Assembly: GCA_900547775.1 (NCBI GenBank)
Contig: URHW01000001.1
Location: 1-64,000 of the forward strand
Length of the DNA stretch: 64,000 bases
Origin: an uncultured Mycoplasmatota bacterium
GTDB lineage: Bacteria; Bacillota_I; Bacilli_A; RF39; UBA660
Direction of reading: 5' to 3'
Shown: one piece after another, positions 19,252 through 28,209 of the stretch
Layout of the letters: the number at the start of each line of letters is the position of its first letter
Position numbering within the stretch: position 1 is the stretch's first letter
The notes under the pieces: model-generated
Database searches by the model: none
The model's input: only the letters and a program-made list of their open reading frames with translations
What the model was told of the DNA's origin: nothing
Made by a program: the position numbers and the translations under genes

Positions 19252-19602
19252 TTGACTATTTTAAAATATTTAAAGAGTATGATTGTTCCCCTTGGAATTG
19301 TATTAGTATTACCCCTTCTACTAGGAATAATAAACTTACTTGGAGTTCAAACTAATAAAGTAGTTATTCTAATTATTATGGCGATTGGTACATTTATTAG
19401 TGGCTTTTATTTAGGAAAAAACTCATTAAAGAAAGGATACTTACAAGGAGCATTACTTGGAATTATATTATCCTTAATATTATTCTTATTTAGTTTATTA
19501 TTTAAAAACACATATACAGCATCTTCCTTAATATATTATATAATTATAGTTATATCTTCAATGATTGGAGCAAGCTTAGGTATACAGAAAAAACTGGATT
19601 AA
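19252..19602 (+). CDS. TIGR04086/YrzE-like four-helix membrane protein
   Basis: 116 aa from TTG at 19252; the upstream GTG is part of the AGGTGAT ribosome site. Four membrane helices, with small-residue motifs (GTFISGFYLGKNSLKKGYLQGALLG). Size and topology match the TIGR04086 (DUF3792) family, which in B. subtilis includes YrzE near spoVB. Possible envelope or sporulation role; not characterised. Confidence 0.7.
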   Translation: MTILKYLKSMIVPLGIVLVLPLLLGIINLLGVQTNKVVILIIMAIGTFISGFYLGKNSLKKGYLQGALLGIILSLILFLFSLLFKNTYTASSLIYYIIIVISSMIGASLGIQKKLD

Positions 19603-19613
19603 TTTCCAGTTTT
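19590..19613. terminator. bidirectional terminator between the membrane protein and dtd
   Basis: AAAACTGG, short loop, CCAGTTTT, with A and T tracts on both sides; it serves the two convergent genes. Confidence 0.8.
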
Positions 19614-20055
19614 ATTTATTTTTACTATCAATAATGATTGTTATTGGGCCATCATTTGTAATACTTACTTTCATTTCAGCACCAAATACCCCAGGGTATG
19701 TTTTAACTTTTTCATTTAATTTTTTATTATATTCTTCATATAGCTTTACAGCTTCTTCACCCTTCATCGCATTTATATAACTTGGCCTATTGCCGTCTTT
19801 GGTTGATGCTTGAAGAGTAAACTGACTTATTGATAAAATCTCTCCACCTACATCTAGAATGCTTTTATTCATTACTCCGTTTTCGTCATCGAAGATACGT
19901 AGGTTTAAAGTCTTTCTTACTAGATAATCAACATCTTCGGATGTATCTTCTACGTTTACGCCAACTAAAATTACCATACCTTTTTCAATTTTATTTATTA
20001 ATTTATTATCAACTTCAACGCTAGATGCAAGCGCCCTTTGAATTACTACTTTCAT
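19612..20055 (-). CDS. dtd: D-aminoacyl-tRNA deacylase
   Basis: 147 aa. It hydrolyses D-amino acids mischarged to tRNA. Signature motifs SISQFTLQA and the C-terminal ITNDGPITIIID (the cross-subunit GP motif) are present. It overlaps rel by four bases, the same pair as in Bacillus. Confidence 0.97.
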   Translation of the reverse strand: MKVVIQRALASSVEVDNKLINKIEKGMVILVGVNVEDTSEDVDYLVRKTLNLRIFDDENGVMNKSILDVGGEILSISQFTLQASTKDGNRPSYINAMKGEEAVKLYEEYNKKLNEKVKTYPGVFGAEMKVSITNDGPITIIIDSKNK

Positions 20056-22172
20056 TTTGTTACCTCGATTACAAAGTTATTTTTTTCAATCTCTAGAATA
20101 AATAATTCTAATTGTTCTTTGCCTTTAACCTTAATATTTATTTGATAATCTAACATAGACCCATTTTCGTATTCTTTAACACTATTTATTGATACACCTT
20201 TTAAAGATGCTGCAGTTACTATTTCTAATAAGTGGTTTTGCATACTGTTTGTTTTAATAGTAAGTGAAGTATTAAACAGTCTATCTTCATCATTATTCCA
20301 CTCTACTTCAATTAGTCTTTCAGTCTTATCACCTATATTTGGGCAATTTTTTTTATGAACTGATACACCTTCACCTTTTGTTATGAAACCGATTATTTCG
20401 TCTCCTGGAACTGGATTACAACAGTGTGCTATTGTTACTAAAATGTTGTCAGAGCCAGCAACGGTGATATCATTTTTATGATTCCTTCTTTTGTTAGATG
20501 AATTACGATTAACTCTTTCAAGCATGATATCTTCAATATTTTTCTTATCTCCATAAATTAAATTAATAATATACGCTGGCGTATATCTTAAAGAGCCAAC
20601 ACTTAATAAAAGTTCATCATAATCTTTAAGATGAAGATCATTCAAAATCTTTTCAATGTTATCATCTTTTAAAACTTCAGTAATTGACAATTTCTGTTTT
20701 CTAATTTCTTTTTCAAGTAAGTCCTTGCCAATTTCAATATAATTTTCACGATCCTTTTTAGAGAAGTATGCTTTTATTTTATTCTTAGCTTGAGTAGTTT
20801 TAACAAAGTTTAACCACTCTTTATTAGGTTTTGCAGAGTTTAACGTATTTATTTTAATAATATCCCCATCTTGTAGTTCATAGTCTAGTGGGACTATTTG
20901 ATCATTTACGATAGCACCAACTGTTTTATCACCTACTCCTGAGTGAATACGATAAGCAAAATCAATTGGTGTTGCTCCTTGAGGAAGCTCCATAACATCA
21001 CCTTTTGGGGTAAATACATATATAAGAGAATTTAGTATCTCATCGTAAGCATTTTTTTGGAAACTTTCGTCTGTATCATTACTAGCCATTTTGATGGTAT
21101 TTCTGAAGATTTCTAGTTTTTGTTCCATAATGTTTTGAACGTTTTTAGTATGCTCTTTGTATGACCAATGACTTGCAATACCATGCTCAGCTAGTTCATC
21201 CATTTCTGGAGTTCTAACCTGTACTTCATAAATGTTATCATCACTACCAAATACTGATGTATGAAGTGATTGATACATATTCTCTTTTGGCATAGCTATA
21301 TAGTCTTTAAATCTTTTTGGTACTGGTCTATATTTAGCATGAATTAAACCAATTGCTAAGTAGCAGTCTTCTTCAGTAGGCACAATAAGTCTCATTGCTA
21401 AGATGTCATATATTTCATTCCATTTGTGTCCGGTTGTTAATTTATGATAAATACTATAAATACTTTTTACCCTAGCTTTTATTTCAAATTTAATTCCATG
21501 CTCGGTTAGAATGTCACTAATGCTTTCTTTCATTTCATTTAGACTTTTTGCGAGTTCCTCAGTGCTGCCATTTAGTTTGTGTTCGATTTCTTCATACATA
21601 TCTGGTTTAGTGTATTTTAAGCATAAGTTTTCTAGTTCACTTTTAATTGAGTTAATACCAAGTCTGTGAACTACTGGTACATACACTTCCATCGTAGCAT
21701 TAGCTTTTTGTTTTTGTTCTTCTGGTGATAAGATGTATGCATGCCTCATTACATCTAAGCGATCTGCTAGTTTAATAATTAAAACTCTTACATCTTCAGA
21801 TAAACCTACAAGTAATTTTTTTAGGTTATTACTACCACTTACACTATAGTCAGTTAATTTTAAGTGGCTTATTTTTTCTAAGTTATCAATGATATTTGCA
21901 ATGTCATCACCATATTTTTCACGTACTAGTTCAATGTCTTCCTTACTAGTAAAACCATGAAGAAGTGCTGCTATTATGGATGTTGAGTCAGCATTTAGGT
22001 CGGCAATTATACCAGCAACATTTAAATAGTGCATGCTACTTTGAGCGTGGTACTCTGTACTTTCGCCAAATTTATCCGTCATCAGATGATAACTTTCCAT
22101 TATTTGATCTAATTCTTCGGTTTTAAATTCGTTTTCTCTGCATTTAGATATTATGTCATTTATTTTATACAT
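20052..22172 (-). CDS. rel: RelA/SpoT-family (p)ppGpp synthetase with degenerate hydrolase domain
   Basis: 706 aa long-form Rel. Domain order: HD-like (about 35-190), synthetase (220-390; YDILAMRLIV, RFKDYIAMPKENMYQSLHT, EVQVRTPEMDELAEHG), TGS (DVMELPQGATPIDFAYRIH), helical region, cysteine-rich ZFD (HCCNPVPGDEIIGF, HKKNCPNI) and ACT at the end. The synthetase looks intact. In the hydrolase domain the HD pair is H72-G73 (ALLHGFTSKED) and the ED motif is replaced by SK, though His48 and Asp138 remain. It should therefore make but not degrade (p)ppGpp; the HD-kinase at 152-1471 may supply hydrolysis. Confidence 0.95.
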   Translation of the reverse strand: MYKINDIISKCRENEFKTEELDQIMESYHLMTDKFGESTEYHAQSSMHYLNVAGIIADLNADSTSIIAALLHGFTSKEDIELVREKYGDDIANIIDNLEKISHLKLTDYSVSGSNNLKKLLVGLSEDVRVLIIKLADRLDVMRHAYILSPEEQKQKANATMEVYVPVVHRLGINSIKSELENLCLKYTKPDMYEEIEHKLNGSTEELAKSLNEMKESISDILTEHGIKFEIKARVKSIYSIYHKLTTGHKWNEIYDILAMRLIVPTEEDCYLAIGLIHAKYRPVPKRFKDYIAMPKENMYQSLHTSVFGSDDNIYEVQVRTPEMDELAEHGIASHWSYKEHTKNVQNIMEQKLEIFRNTIKMASNDTDESFQKNAYDEILNSLIYVFTPKGDVMELPQGATPIDFAYRIHSGVGDKTVGAIVNDQIVPLDYELQDGDIIKINTLNSAKPNKEWLNFVKTTQAKNKIKAYFSKKDRENYIEIGKDLLEKEIRKQKLSITEVLKDDNIEKILNDLHLKDYDELLLSVGSLRYTPAYIINLIYGDKKNIEDIMLERVNRNSSNKRRNHKNDITVAGSDNILVTIAHCCNPVPGDEIIGFITKGEGVSVHKKNCPNIGDKTERLIEVEWNNDEDRLFNTSLTIKTNSMQNHLLEIVTAASLKGVSINSVKEYENGSMLDYQINIKVKGKEQLELFILEIEKNNFVIEVTK

Positions 22173-22177
22173 TTGGT

Positions 22178-22426
22178 TTATTCTCCTTTATTTATATTAT
22201 GATATTTTATTAGTTCATCATCTGGAGTGCTTAGGATGTCATCAACCATTTCTCCTAGAGTGATTCTATTTTTATTACACCAATAATTGTATCTTAGATA
22301 ATCCCATATTTCTTTTTCAGTTAAATTAATTTTAGAATTTCTTTCTAAGTCATCACTTTTAGTTTTTAATGCCGGAAGTAATCTGTTATAAAGTTCCGTT
22401 ATTGTATTAAATTTAATTTCATCCAT
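22178..22426 (-). CDS. comN: ComN-like post-transcriptional regulator
   Basis: 82 aa. The pattern LLPALKTKSDDLER, LTEKEIWDYLRYNYW and LGEMVDDILSTPDDELIKY fits the ComN (YrzD) family. In B. subtilis ComN regulates comE mRNA and is recruited to the pole by DivIVA; a divIVA gene is at 33574-34002. Adjacency to spoVB and rel also matches Bacillus order. Confidence 0.8.
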   Translation of the reverse strand: MDEIKFNTITELYNRLLPALKTKSDDLERNSKINLTEKEIWDYLRYNYWCNKNRITLGEMVDDILSTPDDELIKYHNINKGE

Positions 22427-22502
22427 AAGTTCTCCTTATATTATTTAGGTTTCTCTCATATATTATTATATAACAATTTTGCTAGAAAGAAAACTGATGA
22501 TT

Positions 22503-23795
22503 ATGAGCAAGTTTATTAAAAGTACACTTATTTTAGTTATTGGCGGAATTATTACAAAATTATTTAGTTTTGTTATTAGAATTTATTTTACAAGAGTAAT
22601 TGGAACTGAGGGTATTGGAATATACTCTCTTGTTATGCCAACTTACAGTTTACTTATTACAATTACTTCACTTGGGTTTCCAATTGCAATATCTGCATTA
22701 GTCTCCAGAGGTAATATTAGAGGTAAGAAAATTGTTTTTAGTACGTTACCAGTTTCTTTGATATTAAATTTTTTATTAGTTATTTTTGTTATTTTTGCAA
22801 GTAAGTTTATAAGTATTAATTTGCTTCATAATGAGGATACTTATTATCCTTTAATGGCGTTATCTTTAGTCTTACCTTTTATTTCGATTGGTAGCATATT
22901 AAGAGGGTATTTTTTTGGTAAGCAACAAATGTTGCCCCACTCTTTATCTAATGTTATTGAGCAGATATTTAAATTGTTAATTGTATTACTTGTGCTTCCT
23001 CATTTATGTAAGTATGGTCTTATAGTTACTATTTGTGGTTATATTTTAATTAGTATATTGTCTGAGACAATGAGTATTATTATCTTTCTTTTGTTTTTAC
23101 CTAAAAATTTTAAGATAGAAACTAAAGATTTAAAGTCAGATCTCGGAACAATTAAAGATGTTATGAAAATTGGTATTCCTAGCGTAAGCTCACGAATTAT
23201 TGGAAATATTGGTTATTTTTTTGAGCCAATTATTCTTAGTACAGTAATGCTTAGTAAGGGTTTTAGTTCGTTATTTATTACTAATATGTATGGTATTTAT
23301 AATACTTATGTTTTGGGGCTTTTATTAGTACCAACATATCTGCAGATGGCAATAAGTACTTCCCTGCTTCCAGAAATAAGTAAGAATTATCAAAATCTTG
23401 ATAAAGTTAAAAGAATTTTTAATAAGACACTTATTTTCTCTCTTATTCTAGGAATATGTGCTAACGCATTTTTATATTTGTTTTGTGATGAAATTTTGTG
23501 GATTGTTTTTAGAACGCATGAGGGAGTTACTTATGTTAGATTTATGGCTTTCTTCTTTAGTGTATTTTATATGGAGGCTCCAATTAATAGTACACTTCAA
23601 GCGCTTGGTAAGAATGCCTTTTTAATGAGAACGACTTTATATGGCACGATTATTAGGCTTTTATGTTTATTTGTATTTGCTTACTTAAGACTTGGAATGT
23701 TTGCCTTAATCTTAGCAGAAATTATAAATGTGTTTGTATGCGTGCTCATTAACTATACTAAACTTATGTATATTCTTAAAAAAAGACCTTGTTAG
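22503..23795 (+). CDS. spoVB: SpoVB/MurJ-like lipid flippase (MOP superfamily)
   Basis: 430 aa from ATG 22503 (another ATG at 22497 and a TTG at 22479 are possible). About 12-14 membrane helices. The N-terminus FIKSTLILVIGGIITKLFSFV and YSLVMPTYSLLITITSLGFPIAIS are characteristic of the SpoVB group of polysaccharide/peptidoglycan precursor exporters. In Bacillus SpoVB works in spore cortex synthesis; a vegetative role is possible. Divergent from comN-rel. Confidence 0.88.
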   Translation: MSKFIKSTLILVIGGIITKLFSFVIRIYFTRVIGTEGIGIYSLVMPTYSLLITITSLGFPIAISALVSRGNIRGKKIVFSTLPVSLILNFLLVIFVIFASKFISINLLHNEDTYYPLMALSLVLPFISIGSILRGYFFGKQQMLPHSLSNVIEQIFKLLIVLLVLPHLCKYGLIVTICGYILISILSETMSIIIFLLFLPKNFKIETKDLKSDLGTIKDVMKIGIPSVSSRIIGNIGYFFEPIILSTVMLSKGFSSLFITNMYGIYNTYVLGLLLVPTYLQMAISTSLLPEISKNYQNLDKVKRIFNKTLIFSLILGICANAFLYLFCDEILWIVFRTHEGVTYVRFMAFFFSVFYMEAPINSTLQALGKNAFLMRTTLYGTIIRLLCLFVFAYLRLGMFALILAEIINVFVCVLINYTKLMYILKKRPC

Positions 23796-23808
23796 GTCTA
23801 GTTTTCTT
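23778..23808. terminator. terminator shared by spoVB and tig
   Basis: AGACC, TTGTTA, GGTCT with an A tract before and TTTTCTTT after; it overlaps the spoVB stop. Confidence 0.7.
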
Positions 23809-25042
23809 TAATAATATCGATTGCTTTACGCATCTTTAGATCGGCTTTAATTACTTCTTCTCCACCAATCATGTTAATAACGTCATCTTCAGTTACGCCA
23901 TACATTTCACTGATACGTTTAATTTCTGCTTTAACTTCTTCATCAGTTACTTCAATGTTTTCTTTCTTGCTGATTTCTTCTAGTAAGTATCTTACTTTTA
24001 TTCTGTATTCTGCTTCTGGAGTGATTTGTTTCTTTAGATCTTCAATATTAGATTTTGTATATGCTAGATATTGTTCTAAAGATAAACCTTGCATTTGAAG
24101 ACGATTTCTATATTCATCTACCATACGGTTAAGTTCTGCTTCAGTAATTTCTGGATTGATTTCTACTTCTAAAGTTTCAACTGCTTTCTTAAGTAATTCA
24201 TCAATGTATTTGTTTTCAGCATCAGCTTTTTTATGTTCTAAAAGATGCTTCTTAATTTCTTCTTTTAGTTCTTCTTCTGTTTTAACATTTTCATAACCTA
24301 AGTCTTTATAGAATTCTTCATTCATTTCTGGTAATACACGTTTTTTTAGTCCAGTTACTTTAACAGTAAACTCAACATCTTTACCCTTTAAGTTTTCAAC
24401 ATAATCTTCTGGAAATTTTAATTTAAGTACTTTCTCTTCACCAATACTCATTCCAACTAAACCTTCTTCAAATCCTGGAATGAATGTATGAGAACCAATT
24501 TCTAGTGGATAATTTTCTCCACTTCCACCTTCTAATTCTTTTCCATCTACTACGCCTTTAAAGTTAATTACAGCAGTAAAACCTTCTTCTACTTTTCCTT
24601 CAGTTAGTTCCACTACATCAGCGTATTCTTCTTTTAAGTGTCCAAGTTCATGATTAACTTCTTCATCACTTACTTCAACTTTTTCTTCTTTAACACCTAA
24701 ATTTTTGTATTTTCCTAATTTTACTTCTGGACGTTCAATAACAGTAAATGCAAACTCTACTTCATCCTTATTAATATTTTTAATATCAACTTTTGGTTCA
24801 CATACTGGATTTAGTTTGTTATCATCAATAATCTTATGATATGCATCATTGATACACTCATCAACAGCATCCATGAATAATACTTCAATACCAAATTTCT
24901 TGATATAAACATCTTTTGGAACTGCTCCTTTTCTAAAACCATCAACCTTAATATCTTTTTTCTTCTTGTTAAATGCTCTATCTAAAGCGTTAGACCAAGC
25001 TTCGCCTTCAATTTTAGTTGTAAATTCTTTTACGTTTTTCAT
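23798..25042 (-). CDS. tig: trigger factor, ribosome-bound chaperone and prolyl isomerase
   Basis: 414 aa. The ribosome-binding loop is GFRKGAVPKDVYIKKFG (about 36-52), the FKBP-type PPIase domain spans about 150-240 (GFTAVINFKGVVDGKELEGG, FIPGFEEGLVGM) and the helical chaperone domain follows. The N-terminus lacks roughly the first ten residues of most homologues, which is common variation. Binds nascent chains at the exit tunnel. Confidence 0.96.
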   Translation of the reverse strand: MKNVKEFTTKIEGEAWSNALDRAFNKKKKDIKVDGFRKGAVPKDVYIKKFGIEVLFMDAVDECINDAYHKIIDDNKLNPVCEPKVDIKNINKDEVEFAFTVIERPEVKLGKYKNLGVKEEKVEVSDEEVNHELGHLKEEYADVVELTEGKVEEGFTAVINFKGVVDGKELEGGSGENYPLEIGSHTFIPGFEEGLVGMSIGEEKVLKLKFPEDYVENLKGKDVEFTVKVTGLKKRVLPEMNEEFYKDLGYENVKTEEELKEEIKKHLLEHKKADAENKYIDELLKKAVETLEVEINPEITEAELNRMVDEYRNRLQMQGLSLEQYLAYTKSNIEDLKKQITPEAEYRIKVRYLLEEISKKENIEVTDEEVKAEIKRISEMYGVTEDDVINMIGGEEVIKADLKMRKAIDIIKEN

Positions 25043-25119
25043 TCTTCTTCTCTCCTTAATTTCTTAATTATTATACTTTACTCTTAACATTTATGCAAGT
25101 GTAAGCATCCTTTTATATG

Positions 25120-25145
25120 TAAAAAAGCTGGCTATATTAGTCAAC
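25120..25145 (-). terminator. terminator after greA
   Basis: On the minus strand AGTTGACT...AGCCAGCT with one mismatch and G-U pair, then TTTTTT. It overlaps the greA stop. Confidence 0.55.
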
Positions 25146-25604
25146 TTTTTCGATTTTAATCTTATAACTTCCTGTAGGTGATGCTACTTCGATTTCTTCT
25201 CCTTGTTTTTTACCAATTATAGCTTTTCCTAAAGGTGACTCATTTGAAATTTTGTTTTCAAATGGATCTGCTTCCATTGATCCAACAATACTATAAACTT
25301 CTGTATCATCGTCATCTACATATGAAATAGTTACTGTACTTCCTAAGCCAACTACATGTCCACTTTCTTTTTGAATTATTTTGGCATTTTCTAACATATA
25401 TTCTAGTTCTTTAATACGTCCTTCAACTTCGGCTTGTTCTGCTCTTGCTGCGTCGTAGTCAGCATTTTCAGATAAATCACCTTGGCTTCTAGCGTCTTTA
25501 ATTGCTTCAATTACTTTTGGTCTTCTAACGTTTTTTAGTTCATTTAGTTCTGTTTCTAAATCTAAGAAACCTTCACTAGTTAATAAAAATTCTTTTTTTG
25601 CCAT
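25137..25604 (-). CDS. greA: transcript cleavage factor GreA
   Basis: 155 aa. The coiled-coil with the acidic tip motif GDLSENADYDAARAEQ (about 41-56) stimulates RNA cleavage in stalled RNA polymerase; the C-terminal FKBP-like domain follows (SPLGKAIIGKKQGEEIEV). Strong ribosome site AAAGGAG upstream. It sits after the trhP genes as in Bacillus, but without udk between. Confidence 0.97.
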   Translation of the reverse strand: MAKKEFLLTSEGFLDLETELNELKNVRRPKVIEAIKDARSQGDLSENADYDAARAEQAEVEGRIKELEYMLENAKIIQKESGHVVGLGSTVTISYVDDDDTEVYSIVGSMEADPFENKISNESPLGKAIIGKKQGEEIEVASPTGSYKIKIEKVD

Positions 25605-25646
25605 TTAAAATATCTCCTTTGCATAATTTAAACTTTTATAAGTCTA

Positions 25647-26834
25647 CTACAAATCATCACAAATGTCAAATACTTTTAGACGGATCATGTCACCCTTTTG
25701 TACAGGTAAATTGTCTTTGATTTTAACAATCATTTGAGCATGATTTGCTTCTTCTATTATATTCATGTCTTCGTCAAATATTTCATTAATTTGATAATCG
25801 AAAGTTTTGTTATATGGACTAATTATTTGACACACAGTCCCTTTTTTAAAGTAATTACGTTCTTCAATAGTAATTATACCATCTTGGTTATCTAAGACTA
25901 ATCCTAAGAAGTCTTGATTAGAGTATTCGTTTCTAACTCCAGGATAATACTGCTCTTTTTCAGTTGGTAGTTCATTAAAGAACTGTGGTGTACTTTCTCT
26001 GTTAGCACATCTATTTAGAACGTTAAGATAGTAATTACTTATTTCTGGGGTTAATGTATTATTTAGAATATGCTCAATGATTCTTCTGTATGATAGGATA
26101 ACAGTTGCTAGGTAGTAGATACCGCGCATTCTTCCTTCAATTTTAAATGAGTTAATACCAACATCAATCATTTCTTTAATATTGGGAATCATATTTAAGT
26201 CTTTAGGACATATTTGAATATCACTTGCTTCACTATTTTGAAAGCACCATCTACATATTTGAGCGCAGCCTCCCCTGTTAGCATCTCTATTAGTTACGTA
26301 GTTACTCATTATGCATCTACCACTAATACTTGTACACATTGCTCCATGAATGAAGGCTTCTAGTTCTAATCCAGTATATTCTTTTATTTCTTTAATATTA
26401 TCTTTTAAGGCTTCTCTTGCTAGAACAACTCTGGTTGCTCCTAGATTTTTATAAAATAAGGCAGTTTCTTTATTAAGAGTACTTGCCTGTGTTGATACAT
26501 GAAGTTCCATTTTAAGGTTTAGTTTTTTCCATAAATTCATTACGGAAATATCACTTACAATAATAGCATCTACTCCAGCGCCATCTAAGTATTTTAGATA
26601 TTCTTCTAATCCTTCAAAATCTTCATCATGGAAAATAATATTAACAGTAACATATACTTTTTTATTAAGACCATGAGCTAGGATAACCGCATTTTTAATT
26701 TCTTCATTATTAAAGTTTTTAGCGTTTGCCCGTAAACTATAGTTTTGACCGCCAAAGTAGACTGCATCAGCACCATAGTTAAAGGCTACACGCATTTTTT
26801 CTTCGTCACCTGCAGGTGATAATAGTTCAATCAT
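25647..26834 (-). CDS. trhP2: U32-family tRNA hydroxylation protein TrhP2
   Basis: 395 aa. U32 family start LLSPAGDEEKMRVAFNYGADAVYFGG and the cysteine cluster AMCTSISGRC...GGCAQICRWC expected to bind an iron-sulfur cluster. Bacillus YrrO (TrhP2) makes 5-hydroxyuridine at wobble U34 from prephenate-linked chemistry. It overlaps the preceding U32 gene by four bases. The trmR gene in the same operon provides the next step. Confidence 0.9.
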   Translation of the reverse strand: MIELLSPAGDEEKMRVAFNYGADAVYFGGQNYSLRANAKNFNNEEIKNAVILAHGLNKKVYVTVNIIFHDEDFEGLEEYLKYLDGAGVDAIIVSDISVMNLWKKLNLKMELHVSTQASTLNKETALFYKNLGATRVVLAREALKDNIKEIKEYTGLELEAFIHGAMCTSISGRCIMSNYVTNRDANRGGCAQICRWCFQNSEASDIQICPKDLNMIPNIKEMIDVGINSFKIEGRMRGIYYLATVILSYRRIIEHILNNTLTPEISNYYLNVLNRCANRESTPQFFNELPTEKEQYYPGVRNEYSNQDFLGLVLDNQDGIITIEERNYFKKGTVCQIISPYNKTFDYQINEIFDEDMNIIEEANHAQMIVKIKDNLPVQKGDMIRLKVFDICDDL

Positions 26835-27610
26835 TTTTTGGCCTCCAATTTATATATTGTTTTATGTTCTAGAAAGCGATTGTCACATGATACTTCTTTG
26901 CCATTTAGGATTTTAAACATTTCTTCTGGAGTAATACCGGCTAAATCAAAATAGTATAGTTTTATCTTGGCATCGTTTATATCTTTTAAAATATTTATAT
27001 AGTTAAATGGTGTATCCGCAAAGAAGACAGTACCATAAGAGTTTTCTACTTCTTTAAAGGTTATTTTATTATCTGGAGTTAGGTTATGATCATTTAAAGT
27101 GATGCCTTTATGTTTTTCATAGTTAGAGATAAGACTTCTTCTAGAGTACATTGCCATATTCTTGCCATAGATAGGAAGCACTATTTCTTTATTTACATTA
27201 TTTATTATGTTTATAATTTCTTTTTTTGTTAGTTCATTTGAAAGACAAGCACTATCTACTAGGCTAAGCCAGTAGTTAATACTATTTGTGCTTATTACAG
27301 CATGTGAAGTGTTCCAGATAAGAGGGATATTTTTAGTAGTCATATAGACGGCAATATCTTCAAAGAAAATACCCTTAACAAAAGTTAACTTTTCTTTAAT
27401 GTTATTCCAATTATTTAAAGTGTCATTATCAAATACGCGATTTACTAATAAGTAGATATTAACATCTAAACCCTTTATTTCATCTATTTTGAATGTGTTA
27501 TAACCAATACTAAACCCATCTAAAGGAAAAAGGAAATTGTTTATTCCCTTTTCTTTTAAATAGCTTAATTCATTAATATTATTTATTCTTACTAATAATT
27601 TATTTAACAT
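26831..27610 (-). CDS. trhP1: U32-family partner protein TrhP1-like
   Basis: 259 aa, shorter than the usual ~310 for Bacillus YrrN. It is divergent: the barrel pattern is visible (NKLLVRINNINELSYLKEKGINNFL, LPIYGKNMAMYSRRSLI), but few family signatures remain. Context between trmR and trhP2 and the small overlaps support the assignment. It likely forms a complex with TrhP2. Confidence 0.75.
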   Translation of the reverse strand: MLNKLLVRINNINELSYLKEKGINNFLFPLDGFSIGYNTFKIDEIKGLDVNIYLLVNRVFDNDTLNNWNNIKEKLTFVKGIFFEDIAVYMTTKNIPLIWNTSHAVISTNSINYWLSLVDSACLSNELTKKEIINIINNVNKEIVLPIYGKNMAMYSRRSLISNYEKHKGITLNDHNLTPDNKITFKEVENSYGTVFFADTPFNYINILKDINDAKIKLYYFDLAGITPEEMFKILNGKEVSCDNRFLEHKTIYKLEAKK

Positions 27611-28196
27611 TTGCTCTTCTAAAGCTTACTGATAAGCCATCTCCTATATCATAATATTTTGTGATGAAGTCTTCATTTTGATTTAGAAACTCAACATATT
27701 TTTCAATTTTATCAACAATTCCTTTTAGGTTTTTGCTTTTTACTAGATTTTTATTGCTAACTAGGCCATGAAATTTTAAATTATCAGTTATAATTACACC
27801 ACCTGGATTTAAATAGTTACAAAATTTTTCAAAGTATTTGATATAACCACCTTTAGCAGCATCTATAAAAATAAGATCATATGAATGCCCAGCAAGGTTT
27901 ACTTCTAGTGCATCATTATAAACACACTCGATTCTTCTATCTAGACCACACTTGTTAACGTTTTTAACTGCTTCACGATATCTTTTTTCATCTTTTTCAA
28001 TGGTTGTTATTTCAACAGTGCTTGTAGCGTTTGCCATAAGAATAGCTGAATACCCTATTGCCGTACCAAGTTCTAATACACTTTTTACATTATTTAGTTT
28101 AATGTATTTCATTATAAATTTAATACTATCTACTTCAATTATTGGTATATTGTTTTCTTCAGCATACCGTTCCATTTCTAGTATTGTTTCTTTCAT
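27600..28196 (-). CDS. trmR: tRNA 5-hydroxyuridine methyltransferase TrmR
   Basis: 198 aa class I SAM methyltransferase of the O-methyltransferase (COMT-like) group. SAM motif VLELGTAIGYSAILMA, acidic residue in TTIEKDEKR, and metal-binding YDLIFIDAAKGGYIKYFE plus ITDNLKFHG. In B. subtilis TrmR (YrrM) methylates ho5U34 to mo5U34. The operon mltG-trmR-trhP1-trhP2 matches that genome. Confidence 0.9.
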   Translation of the reverse strand: MKETILEMERYAEENNIPIIEVDSIKFIMKYIKLNNVKSVLELGTAIGYSAILMANATSTVEITTIEKDEKRYREAVKNVNKCGLDRRIECVYNDALEVNLAGHSYDLIFIDAAKGGYIKYFEKFCNYLNPGGVIITDNLKFHGLVSNKNLVKSKNLKGIVDKIEKYVEFLNQNEDFITKYYDIGDGLSVSFRRANVK

Positions 28197-28209
28197 TTTT
28201 TATCACTTC

